This document shows, piece by piece, positions 23,676 to 31,798 of a DNA stretch of 48,006 nucleotides. Position 1 is the first letter of the stretch, and the number at the start of each line of letters is the position of its first letter. The stretch comes from Halodesulfovibrio spirochaetisodalis. GTDB taxonomy: Bacteria; Desulfobacterota; Desulfovibrionia; Desulfovibrionales; Desulfovibrionaceae. The position numbers were made by a program, and so were the translations under genes. The DNA lies in assembly GCF_001672295.1 (NCBI RefSeq), contig NZ_JXMS01000029.1, positions 1-48,006 on the forward strand. The letters run 5' to 3'. Below the pieces are notes generated by a model. That model did no database searches. It was not told the DNA's origin and saw only the letters and a list, made by a program, of their open reading frames with translations.

Positions 23676-24599
23676 TTAAATCTTGTTGGAGCAGCCCAGC
23701 ACGTGTTTAATTTTGTGCTGAACCATATCTTTTACAGCCTGACGGGCTGGCTTGAGGTACTGGCGTGGATCAAAGTGAGATGGGTTTTCTGCAAAGTGTT
23801 TGCGGATAGTTGCAGTCATTGCAAGACGGATATCGGTATCGATGTTGATCTTGCAGACACCGTAAGTGGCAGCCTTACGAAGCAGGTCTTCCGGTACACC
23901 TTTAGCAGAGCCGATGTCTCCGCCGTACTTGTTTGCCATTTCAACAAACTCCTGTGGCACGGAAGAAGAACCGTGGAGTACGATAGGGAACTCAGGGAGC
24001 ATGTTGGAGATTTTTTCAAGGCGTTCAAAATCGAGGCGTGCTTCGCCAGTGAATTTGTATGCGCCGTGACTGGTTCCGATAGCAATAGCAAGAGAGTCAC
24101 AACCAGTGCGCTCTACAAATTCTACTGCTTGATCAGGATCAGTGTAAATGGACTCTTCAGAGTGAACATCATCTTCAATGCCAGCAAGACGACCGAGTTC
24201 AGCTTCTACAACAACACCACGCTCATGAGCGTATTCAACTACCTGTTTGGTGATAGCGATGTTTTCTTCGAAGTCGAGGTGGGAGCCGTCGAACATTACG
24301 GAGGAGAAGCCACCGTCAATGCACTGCTTGCAAATTTCAAAGTCCTGACCATGGTCAAGGTGCAAAGCGAGCGGGTGGTCAGTTTCGTCAAGAGCAGCTT
24401 CAATAAGCTTTCTGATGTAAGTCTGACCTGCGTAACGGCGTGCGCCAGCGGAAACCTGCAGGATAAGAGGAGCTTTTTCTTCCTGAGCTGCCTCCATGAT
24501 ACCCTGAATGATTTCCATGTTGTTTACGTTAAACGCACCAACTGCGTAGCCTTCCTTGTATGCGCGAGCAAACATCTCTTTAGTACCGATAAGTGGCAT
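23676..24599 (-). CDS. fba: Class II fructose-bisphosphate aldolase
   Basis: Zinc-dependent aldolase splitting fructose-1,6-bisphosphate into two triose phosphates, or joining them in gluconeogenesis. I chose the ATG at 24599, preceded by AGGAGG at 24607-24612, giving 307 residues starting MPLIGTKEMFARAYKEGYAVGAFN; an upstream in-frame extension to 24701 has no support. Likely zinc and substrate residues are seen in LHLDHGQDFE, VVEAELGRLAG, AIGTSHGAYKF and IVLHGSSSVP. It is co-transcribed with gap downstream. Confidence 0.95.
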   Translation of the reverse strand: MPLIGTKEMFARAYKEGYAVGAFNVNNMEIIQGIMEAAQEEKAPLILQVSAGARRYAGQTYIRKLIEAALDETDHPLALHLDHGQDFEICKQCIDGGFSSVMFDGSHLDFEENIAITKQVVEYAHERGVVVEAELGRLAGIEDDVHSEESIYTDPDQAVEFVERTGCDSLAIAIGTSHGAYKFTGEARLDFERLEKISNMLPEFPIVLHGSSSVPQEFVEMANKYGGDIGSAKGVPEDLLRKAATYGVCKINIDTDIRLAMTATIRKHFAENPSHFDPRQYLKPARQAVKDMVQHKIKHVLGCSNKI

Positions 24600-24660
24600 A
24601 AATAACCTCCTCAAAAAAATTACGGTAGCCATGATATTACGTAGAACATACTGTAATTCC

Positions 24661-24840
24661 ATGATTACTGATACAAAAAAGCATAAGCTTAACCGTGCCA
24701 CTTTGCTACTTAACGATGTGTTCGACCATGGGCGTGTAGAGGTCGGACAAAAGTTAACCGTTTACACTGACAGCGCATTGAAGCGCCACGATGTTGAAAC
24801 AAAGGGGCTTGGGTGGACTAAGCGTTATTCTCATATATAA
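24661..24840 (+). CDS. Doubtful small hypothetical protein
   Basis: An open frame of 59 codons starting MITDTKKHKLNRATLLLNDV, charged, without membrane segments or cysteines. Its amino acid make-up is protein-like, but I see no ribosome site before the ATG and no relatives come to mind. It is divergent from fba and would overlap the fba promoter region. Could be chance. Confidence 0.2.
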   Translation: MITDTKKHKLNRATLLLNDVFDHGRVEVGQKLTVYTDSALKRHDVETKGLGWTKRYSHI

Positions 24841-25015
24841 CAGTTTAACGCCGGATAAAAATCCGCACTGGCGTCAAACAGGTGTACTTTACACGTGGTG
24901 CTCTTAAAAGCAAAGTAAACAAACTGCAATAGCTAGGTGCAATTTTCTTGAAAATAATTTTGTGAACAGACGTTAAGTTGTTGCTACACATAACGTAGGG
25001 TGTTGAATATTTATA

Positions 25016-25059
25016 CGCTGTGCCGGACTGTTGCAGTAACATTGCAGACCGACACAGCG
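25016..25059 (-). terminator. Long hairpin after surE
   Basis: CGCTGTG...TTGCA and TGCAGACCGACACAGCG form a long, slightly interrupted stem, 26 nt beyond the surE stop on the minus strand. No strong T-run follows on that strand, so termination efficiency is uncertain. Confidence 0.55.
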
Positions 25060-25084
25060 TGTTTTCTATTGTAGGGAGAAAGGG

Positions 25085-25846
25085 CTACCCTTGATCCATA
25101 TTAAGTACGGAAAGGGCAGACATGGTTTGTTCGTCTGTAAACTCAAACTTAAGGGGAGTGAGGGTAACGTATCCTTCCGTAAGCAAATCGCGGTCTGTGC
25201 CCATTGCGACATCTTCCGGCGGAATTTTACCGTCCAGCCACCAGTAGCTTCCGCCACGGGGATCAGTATTGTGTACATACCAGTCCTTCCATGTTGCGCT
25301 GGTCTGCGGGCAGACTCGAAGTCCTTTGGTTTGCTCCATCGGCATATTCGGGAAGTTCACGTTTACAACACAGCGCTTTGGCAGTGAGTCCCACGGAAGG
25401 TTTTCAGCAAGCTGTACTGCGAACTCGGCTTGGCTGGAAAGGTTTTCCGGACGGAAGTTGTCATAGGAAACAGCCATGGACGGGTAGCCCATGCTGGCTC
25501 CTTCTGTTGCGGCAGAGACGGTGCCGGAATACAGAATATCCGGCCCAACGTTAGCACCGGCGTTGATTCCTGAGATAACAAGATCAATTGTATCTTCAAT
25601 AAGGCTGCTGAGGCCGAGCTTGACGCAATCAACCGGCGTTCCGTATACCCCTTTGCCGCGAAATCCGTTTTCTTTGAACTCCTTAATGCGAAGCGGCATG
25701 GAGAGTGTAACGGCGTGACCTACAGCGGACTGCTCCGTAACCGGTGCTACGCAGTGTACAGTATGCCCTGCTTCAACGAGAGCTTTATATATGGCGCGTA
25801 AACCTGGCGCTTGAATACCGTCATCATTGGTCAGTGCGATTATCAT
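25085..25846 (-). CDS. surE: 5'/3'-nucleotidase SurE
   Basis: Metal-dependent phosphatase acting on nucleoside monophosphates and linked to stationary-phase survival. 253 residues, usual length. The N-terminal IALTNDDGIQAPGL supplies the metal-binding Asp8-Asp9, with APVTEQSAVGHAVTLS near residue 35 and SGINAGANVGPDILYSGTVSAA near residue 91, all SurE hallmarks. AGAGG lies before the ATG. Single gene on the minus strand, divergent from the OB/HD nuclease gene with about 260 bp between. Confidence 0.95.
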   Translation of the reverse strand: MIIALTNDDGIQAPGLRAIYKALVEAGHTVHCVAPVTEQSAVGHAVTLSMPLRIKEFKENGFRGKGVYGTPVDCVKLGLSSLIEDTIDLVISGINAGANVGPDILYSGTVSAATEGASMGYPSMAVSYDNFRPENLSSQAEFAVQLAENLPWDSLPKRCVVNVNFPNMPMEQTKGLRVCPQTSATWKDWYVHNTDPRGGSYWWLDGKIPPEDVAMGTDRDLLTEGYVTLTPLKFEFTDEQTMSALSVLNMDQG

Positions 25847-26105
25847 AGGTACCTCTGGTTCTTGCTTGTATTTGCAAATATCAAATGGTTTGACAAGTTC
25901 TTGAAAAAACAGGAATCATACAGTCGTGATGGCACAGTATGATCTGCGTCAGTTTCTAGTTGAAATCTGTACAAGATTATATCTGAATACAGCTTGCAAC
26001 TGCACCAAACGGGTGTTTTGAATAAGCGTTGATTTCAGACGCAGAACGGTACTTCCTGTTACGACTATTTTTGAAACGTACTTTATTCTTTCTTCAGGGT
26101 ATAAA

Positions 26106-27149
26106 ATGGACCTAAAAAAAATACAATTTGTTCGAGATATTTCCAATAATGATGAAGTTCTTTCCATTTTTGCCATCACGCAGGCAACGCTTGCTCAGGC
26201 GCGTAACGGCCCTTACTGGAGACTTGAATTAGCTGATATGACAGGGGCTATCGGCGCAAAAGTCTGGAGCCCGCTTGCACAGCAATTTCCTGAAGTGGCT
26301 GCAGGACAGATGTTGGCGGTAAAAGGCCGCGCCAGCACATACCGCGATATTCTGGATGTAAATATTGAGCACATGAAAATTCTTACTCCAGAAGAAACCG
26401 CTGAGTTGGATATGGGGGATTTTGTTTCAGCCTCTGAACGTCATCCTGATGACATGTACGCTGACCTGTTAACGTTATGCCGTTCAGTGCTGACCTATAC
26501 CCCTTGGCTCACGTTTGTTGAATCTGCGTTGAATGATGAAGAAATTTCTATACGATTCAAGAATGCCATCGGTGCAAAGAATGTTCATCATGCGTATCTT
26601 GGAGGCTTGCTTGAACATTCCCTTTCTGTCGCAGAACTTTGTATGAAGTTATGTGACCAGTATCCTGAGCTTGATCGTCAGGTGCTGCTCGTCGGAGCTA
26701 TTTTCCATGATATCGGGAAAGCATGGGAGCTTAGCGCAGGGCTCGTTAAAGATTATACTGACGAGGGGCGTCTTATAGGGCATATCAACATCGGGCTTGA
26801 GAAAGTGGAGCCATATCTTGCTGCATCCGGTCTCTCTACTGAACTGCAGATGCATTTTAAGCACTTAATTCTTGGACATCATGGCCAGCGGGAGTGGGGA
26901 TCTCCGGTGCTTCCTGCCACTGCTGAGGCGTTGGTTCTGCATTATGCTGATAATATTGACGCAAAGCTTGCTCAGCTGCGTGGACTGTTCAGTGATTTTG
27001 AAGAGGATGCAACAGGCTGGACTCCATACCAGAATACGCTTGGTCGATTTATCTTCAAGCCGCATGCGACTCCAAAGAGTGAGTTTCCTGCTGCTCCGAT
27101 AGATGAGCATGCATCAGTTACTGTCTTTGATGAAGAAGACTCTTTTTAA
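26106..27149 (+). CDS. OB-fold/HD-domain 3'-5' exoribonuclease, YhaM-like
   Basis: A 347-residue protein with an N-terminal OB-fold nucleic-acid binding domain (about 10-95, QARNGPYWRLELADMTGAIGAKVW) and a C-terminal HD phosphohydrolase domain. HD residues appear in HHAYLGGLLEHS (near 161), IFHDIGK (near 201), a further His in GHHGQREWG, and the final Asp in LHYADNIDAKL. This layout matches YhaM of Bacillus, an exonuclease that trims RNA and DNA ends. The start has CAGGG 8 nt upstream. It lies 107 nt before tmk and may be co-transcribed. Confidence 0.85.
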   Translation: MDLKKIQFVRDISNNDEVLSIFAITQATLAQARNGPYWRLELADMTGAIGAKVWSPLAQQFPEVAAGQMLAVKGRASTYRDILDVNIEHMKILTPEETAELDMGDFVSASERHPDDMYADLLTLCRSVLTYTPWLTFVESALNDEEISIRFKNAIGAKNVHHAYLGGLLEHSLSVAELCMKLCDQYPELDRQVLLVGAIFHDIGKAWELSAGLVKDYTDEGRLIGHINIGLEKVEPYLAASGLSTELQMHFKHLILGHHGQREWGSPVLPATAEALVLHYADNIDAKLAQLRGLFSDFEEDATGWTPYQNTLGRFIFKPHATPKSEFPAAPIDEHASVTVFDEEDSF

Positions 27150-27256
27150 TACGCTCCTAGTATACAAATTTCCATAAGTACAAGTCATCGGGTTAATTGG
27201 ATGAGGCAAATTCTTTGCCTGCCGGAGACTTGCTGAAGGTATCATAAGGACATAAT

Positions 27257-27913
27257 ATGTTTATTTCTCTCGAAGGTATGGAAGGCTCCGGTAAAAGCAC
27301 GGTTTTAAAAAAGCTGCATGCTTGGCTGGAATCAGAAGGGCATGAAGTTTTGCTTACCCGCGAACCGGGTGGCAGTGAGCTTGGCAAAACGTTGCGTGCG
27401 TTACTGCTCGATGCTGAAAATACAGATATCACCAGTGAAGCGGAACTGTTTATGTACCTTGCTGACAGAGCGCAGCATGTATCGCAAGTGATCAAACCTG
27501 CACTTGAGGCGGGCAAGGTTGTACTGTGTGATCGCTATGCTGATTCCACTGTCGTGTATCAGGGCTACGGTCGTGGGCTTGATCCTAACTTGCTACATTC
27601 TTTTAACGAAGTGGCAACAAAAGGGTTGTGGCCGAATATTACGCTGCTTCTGGATGTTGAGCCGGAGATTGGGTTGCGTCGTGCTCTTTCCCGAAATATT
27701 GAAAAAGGTCTTTCCCGTGCAGAGGGACGCTTTGAAGCAGAAGCAATGGAATTTCACTCCCGTGTACGTGAAGGGTATCTGACATGGGCTGCATTGAATA
27801 ATAAGCGATTTGCTGTAATCGATGCTTCTGTAACGCCTGATGAGGTGTTTGATCAGGTGGTAAACAGCATGCGTACATGTATTGATGTTATGAAAGCTGA
27901 GGCTATTGGCTAG
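27257..27913 (+). CDS. tmk: Thymidylate kinase
   Basis: Phosphorylates dTMP to dTDP in dTTP synthesis. The 218-residue protein starts [15 protein letters not shown] with a P-loop at residues 7-14, then [15 protein letters not shown], the DRY motif in [21 protein letters not shown], and a lid with arginines in [12 protein letters not shown]. An AAGGA ribosome site lies 7 nt before the ATG. A small hairpin (AGGCAAA 27204-27210 with TTTGCCT 27214-27220) sits just upstream in the probable leader or intercistronic region. Confidence 0.96.
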   Translation: MFISLEGMEGSGKSTVLKKLHAWLESEGHEVLLTREPGGSELGKTLRALLLDAENTDITSEAELFMYLADRAQHVSQVIKPALEAGKVVLCDRYADSTVVYQGYGRGLDPNLLHSFNEVATKGLWPNITLLLDVEPEIGLRRALSRNIEKGLSRAEGRFEAEAMEFHSRVREGYLTWAALNNKRFAVIDASVTPDEVFDQVVNSMRTCIDVMKAEAIG

Positions 27914-27919
27914 TCAAGA

Positions 27920-27933
27920 ATTGACGTGTCAAT
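27920..27933. promoter_or_regulatory. 14-bp palindrome between tmk and deacetylase gene
   Basis: ATTGAC-GT-GTCAAT is a perfect palindrome in the 55-bp gap before the deacetylase-family gene, with further partial symmetry outside. It could be an operator for the deacetylase-TPR-LUD operon. It does not match the CRP/HcpR or FNR spacing. Regulator unknown. Confidence 0.35.
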
Positions 27934-27968
27934 ATTGAATAGTAAGCGCATCAGGCAGAAGAGAGAAT

Positions 27969-29309
27969 ATGCTGCGAGCAAAAAATTCCTTAGGGGTAAT
28001 CTTTTTCCCCGCATATGACTGGGCTATCAGTGCGACGCATCCTGAACGGGAAGAGCGCCTTTTGTACACGCAGGATCAACTGCGTGAGGAAGGGCTGTTC
28101 GATATAGAAGGGATTACGGAGTACAAGCCGCTTGTGGCAGCATTGGAAGATGTGGAGCGCACGCATTTTTGTTTTCCCAATGTGGAGAGCGTGTGCACCA
28201 AATCGCATCTTATTTCTGCCGGAGGGGCTATTCGTGCTGCCCAGCTGGTGATGGAGGGGGAAAAGGACAAGGCCTTTGCGCTGGTTCGCCCTCCCGGACA
28301 CCACGCCATGAAGTCAGTGCATGGTTCCCGTGGATTCTGCAACATCAATATTGAAGCAGTCATGATTGAGTATATCCGTGAAAAATACGGTGCTCTCAAG
28401 ATTGCTGTCGTAGATACAGATTGTCATCACGGTGATGGTACTCAGGATGTGTATTGGAATGACAAGGACGTACTGTTTATTTCCATGCATCAGGATGGCA
28501 GAACCTTGTATCCGGGAAGCGGTTTTCCTGCTGAACGTGGTGGCGTGAATGCCTACGGGAAGACGCTGAATATTCCGCTTCCTCCAAATACTTCTGATAC
28601 AGGATTTCTGCATGCCATTGAAAATGTGGTGTTGCCGGTTTTGGACGATTTTAAGCCGGATATCATTATCAATTCAGCAGGGCAGGATAACCATTATTCC
28701 GACCCGATTACAAACATGAATTTTTCTGCACGCGGGTATGCAAAGCTGAACGAGCTGCTTAATCCGCATATTGCAGTACTAGAAGGTGGCTACTCTATTC
28801 AGGGTGCGCTGCCCTATGTCAATTTAGGTATTTGCCTTGCAATGGCAGGAATTGACTATGAGCACGTGGCAGAGCCGGATTTTTCTCCGCAACGTTACGC
28901 GCAGACAGAACAGGTTACGGAGTATATTGAAAAGCTCTCGAAAGAGCTGCTTGCAAGCTATTTTGCATCCGCTGCTCCGGATATTGAAACACTGGTGAAA
29001 GAAACCGGATATGAACGCGACGGCGATTTCATAGTCCGTGCTAAAGACGTGTACTACGACACGGACGGGATAAGCGAAAGTCAGATTGAGTCTGTGGTGT
29101 TGTGCCCTGATTGTTCAGGTACATTACGACTGGAGACATGGTCGTCTGTGAATCCCTTAAGTCTGGGAGTTGAAGTGCCGGTTGGTGCATGTGACCGTTG
29201 CCTTGCCATAGGGCGTAAGGTGCTGGAACAGGCGTGTGCCAATGAAAAATATCGCTATGTGCAAAGTATTAACCGCAGGGACAAGGAGTACATGCGGTAT
29301 GGTTTTTAA
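27969..29309 (+). CDS. Histone deacetylase family protein with C-terminal Cys4 motif
   Basis: Zinc deacylase of the HDAC/AcuC/acetylpolyamine amidohydrolase superfamily, 446 residues. Catalytic features are complete: RPPGHH with H111-H112, DTDCHHGDGTQ with probable zinc ligands D151 and H153, the third ligand D245 in DNHYSDP, and the transition-state tyrosine Y275 in LEGGY. A C-terminal extension (about 310-446) carries C379, C382, C408 and C411 in CPDC...CDRC, likely a zinc ribbon, which simple AcuC proteins lack. It may deacylate a protein lysine or a small amine; the substrate is unknown. It overlaps the following TPR gene by 11 nt. Confidence 0.88.
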   Translation: MLRAKNSLGVIFFPAYDWAISATHPEREERLLYTQDQLREEGLFDIEGITEYKPLVAALEDVERTHFCFPNVESVCTKSHLISAGGAIRAAQLVMEGEKDKAFALVRPPGHHAMKSVHGSRGFCNINIEAVMIEYIREKYGALKIAVVDTDCHHGDGTQDVYWNDKDVLFISMHQDGRTLYPGSGFPAERGGVNAYGKTLNIPLPPNTSDTGFLHAIENVVLPVLDDFKPDIIINSAGQDNHYSDPITNMNFSARGYAKLNELLNPHIAVLEGGYSIQGALPYVNLGICLAMAGIDYEHVAEPDFSPQRYAQTEQVTEYIEKLSKELLASYFASAAPDIETLVKETGYERDGDFIVRAKDVYYDTDGISESQIESVVLCPDCSGTLRLETWSSVNPLSLGVEVPVGACDRCLAIGRKVLEQACANEKYRYVQSINRRDKEYMRYGF

Positions 29310-30660
29310 GATGAATAAAAACGGCGTAGGAGTACTGCTCCTCGCCGTTTGCTTTTTAGCCGGTGCAGTTTTACCGGCAGCAGCTTCACCGTTTATTACT
29401 GCTGAAATGCAGGTGAAGTTGAAAAAGAATGATGAGATGTACCATCTGTTGCAGAACGCGTACGCTCAAAAGAGATGGTCTGAAGTTGTTGCGCTGTTTG
29501 AACAGTATAAAAAGGTTGCGGTGCAGCCTGAAACAAAAACAGCAAAATACCTTAAGATTACCGTAGATACAGAAGAACATGCGTCCAGAAAACGTCAGTT
29601 AGCGAAGTATAATGCGTTATGCAAAAAACTGAAAGCTGAGTACATTACCGCGACAGGACTCACCGTTATTGCGCTTGTGCATGATAAGCAGATAACAGAA
29701 GCTGAAACGTTGTTAAGCGGAGTGCAAAAGCACGCTGATGAACATGCCATTATCTCTGTGGCGCAGGGTATCGTAGCATATACGAAAAAAGAGTATCCAA
29801 AAGCAAAGACGCTGCTTAAAGCAGCCTTTACCCGTGACAAAACATTGTTTGAATCAGTGTACTACTTGTACAAGGTAGCAATGAAGCAATCTGAACCGGG
29901 GACAGCCTACTTCTGGTTGGAAAAGGCTGTGGTGCTTGCACCGGAGCGGCTTGACCTGCTCATGGGACAGGCCAAACTGCTGCAAAAGCTTGGGCAGTCT
30001 GCCGCAGCGGAGGCTATGTACTCAAAGTTGCTTGAAGTTGATCCGACCAATGCTGTTGCCTTTAACAACCGTGGATACTGCAGGGTGGCTATAGGAGATG
30101 TTGACGGAGCGTTCAGTGATTTTTCAAAAGCGATCTCCATTAACAGTATGTACACGGAAGCGTTGTTGAACAGGGCTGCATTGTGGCGCACCACAACAAA
30201 TCTTTCCGCTGCACTGGAAGACTTAAACGCAGGACTGCGAGTGTCTCCGGGGGATACAAGGTTACTTGTTTCCCGTATGCAGACCTTGAGTGATATGGGG
30301 AACTACATGCTTGCCAAGCAGGATATGGAAGAACTCCTTACGCGCTCAGATTCTATTACTGTTATTAATGAGGCAGCATGGTTTTTAGCCACCTGTCCTT
30401 CAGAGCTTGTTCGGGACGGAAAGCGGGCGTTACGCTTGCTAACATCTGTTGTGGAACGGAGTAAAAGGCATCCGCGAGTATTAGATTCATTGGCTGCAGC
30501 ATATGCAGCAACGGATGAATTTGATAAGGCTGTAACTATTCAAAAAGAAGCATTAACACGCGGGGCTGCATATCGCTTATCGCAGCGTCAGCTTGGTAAG
30601 TATGAAAAGCGTCTTGCGCTTTATAGTGAAAAACGACCTTTTATAACGAACGTGGACTAA
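29299..30660 (+). CDS. Exported TPR-repeat protein
   Basis: A 453-residue protein with a signal peptide (MNKNGVGVLLLAVCFLAGAVLPAAASP after a short lead) and several tetratricopeptide repeats, clearest around residues 190-330 (PERLDLLMGQAKLLQKLGQSAAAEAMYSKLLEVDP, NNRGYCRVAIGDVDGAFSDFSKAI). It is probably periplasmic or membrane-anchored by an uncleaved signal and should serve as a protein-binding scaffold. I use the ATG at 29299 (AGGAG at 29284-29288); ATG 29311 is an alternative, and the upstream extension to 29236 overlaps the deacetylase gene too far. Coupled to both neighbours (11-nt overlap and 4-nt gap). Specific function unknown. Confidence 0.8.
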   Translation: MVFKMNKNGVGVLLLAVCFLAGAVLPAAASPFITAEMQVKLKKNDEMYHLLQNAYAQKRWSEVVALFEQYKKVAVQPETKTAKYLKITVDTEEHASRKRQLAKYNALCKKLKAEYITATGLTVIALVHDKQITEAETLLSGVQKHADEHAIISVAQGIVAYTKKEYPKAKTLLKAAFTRDKTLFESVYYLYKVAMKQSEPGTAYFWLEKAVVLAPERLDLLMGQAKLLQKLGQSAAAEAMYSKLLEVDPTNAVAFNNRGYCRVAIGDVDGAFSDFSKAISINSMYTEALLNRAALWRTTTNLSAALEDLNAGLRVSPGDTRLLVSRMQTLSDMGNYMLAKQDMEELLTRSDSITVINEAAWFLATCPSELVRDGKRALRLLTSVVERSKRHPRVLDSLAAAYAATDEFDKAVTIQKEALTRGAAYRLSQRQLGKYEKRLALYSEKRPFITNVD

Positions 30661-30664
30661 TACG

Positions 30665-31321
30665 ATGAGTAAACCGATTGATACTTATTGGACATTACGA
30701 CTGGCCGAGTTGAAGCAGACGCTTGAGAAAAACAATTTTGATGTTTTCATGGCGGATTCCCTTAAAGACGCAAAGCGTGTTTTTGAACACGAAATTCTTC
30801 CGTCACTGGAAGGTGTAAAAACTGTAGGCAGCGGTGGTTCTGTGACCCTTGCTGATGCTGGCATACTCGATTTTGTTCGCGAGCATGATGGCTTGGAGTT
30901 CTTTGATCCGTACAATCCTGCATTATCCAATGAGGATAAGTATGAGTTGCGTCGTCAGAGCCTGCTTACGGACTTGTTCCTTACCGGTACTAATGCCGTG
31001 ACAGAATGCGGTAAGCTTGTGAACCTTGATATGATCGGTAACCGCGTGGCTGCGTTAAACTTTGGTCCTAAGCATGTGGTTCTTTTTATCAGTCGTAACA
31101 AGCTGGTTGAAACCGTGGATGATGCAATGTTCCGCATCAAGGACTACGTAGCACCAGTGAACACTATGCGTCTTGATATGAAAACTCCTTGCAAAAAAAC
31201 AGGACACTGTATGGACTGTTCCAGTCCTCAGCGTATTTGTAATATTTGGACAATTACTGAAAAGTCGTTTCCTGCAAAACGCATAAAAATAGTTTTGATT
31301 AATGAAGATGCCGGATACTAG
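30665..31321 (+). CDS. LUD domain protein (lactate utilisation-like)
   Basis: A 218-residue protein of the LUD/DUF162 family, related to LutC/YkgG and part of LutB, which take part in L-lactate oxidation in many bacteria. The stretches VGSGGSVTLADAGILDF and FLTGTNAVTECGKLVNLDMIGNRVAAL are typical. A C-terminal cysteine group, CKKTGHCMDCSSPQRIC, could bind a metal or Fe-S cluster. No LutA or LutB lies nearby, so it is a stand-alone version of unknown exact role. It starts 4 nt after the TPR gene without a clear ribosome site of its own, which suggests coupled translation. Confidence 0.83.
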   Translation: MSKPIDTYWTLRLAELKQTLEKNNFDVFMADSLKDAKRVFEHEILPSLEGVKTVGSGGSVTLADAGILDFVREHDGLEFFDPYNPALSNEDKYELRRQSLLTDLFLTGTNAVTECGKLVNLDMIGNRVAALNFGPKHVVLFISRNKLVETVDDAMFRIKDYVAPVNTMRLDMKTPCKKTGHCMDCSSPQRICNIWTITEKSFPAKRIKIVLINEDAGY

Positions 31322-31798
31322 GCCGCATGGCCTGATCTTCCGGTAAGTTGATCCGAGCGTTGCGGCGGTGCGTTCTATGTTGCTGGAACGTACCGTCGAT
31401 ATCTCTGAGACATCTATGTAGTGTGGTTTGCATGGGGAGTTTCAGAATAATGCCTGACGCGTGGAAAAGGCCGCGCTGTTATGCAATCGCACTGGATATT
31501 GCTGTGGCACAGTGCGTATTTATTGAAGGATGCTGGATTGTAAGCTTGTTATGCTATTATGAGATTTGGGTCGGAACATACTTGCTTGTACTGCAGGGGA
31601 GGAGATGCAGGGAACGCGGGTATGCGGGACACATTGGCTGACAGATGCATCAACCTGTTGGTTTTGTATGCAGACGACAGCGCACGAAGATAACGTAAAT
31701 TTACCGACCTGTACGGAGAGCCGTACGTAAACATTCTTGTCCAGCTACTGGTTCCAACACTTGATGACTGCTAATTCGCATCGTACGGACGGAGCACC
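31322..31798. other. Intergenic region before the fused CoA ligase gene
   Basis: About 480 bp. A 97-codon plus-strand frame here has no ribosome site and an unlikely composition. A small hairpin GTACGG-AGAG-CCGTAC lies at 31711-31726. The ligase promoter should be here; I cannot place it with confidence. No terminator for the LUD gene is obvious. Confidence 0.5.

Larger units (their letters stand above)
24600..25084. other. Intergenic region between fba and surE
   Basis: About 485 bp upstream of fba and downstream of surE (both minus strand). It holds a doubtful small frame (24661-24840) and a long hairpin next to the surE stop. Otherwise nothing is recognised. Confidence 0.5.

Noticed and set aside
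23703-24605. 300-codon plus-strand frame opposite fba
   Set aside because: Antisense of the aldolase gene; long only because of codon bias.
31348-31641. 97-codon plus-strand frame before the fused CoA ligase
   Set aside because: Rich in Cys and Trp, no ribosome site, no similarity I can recognise.
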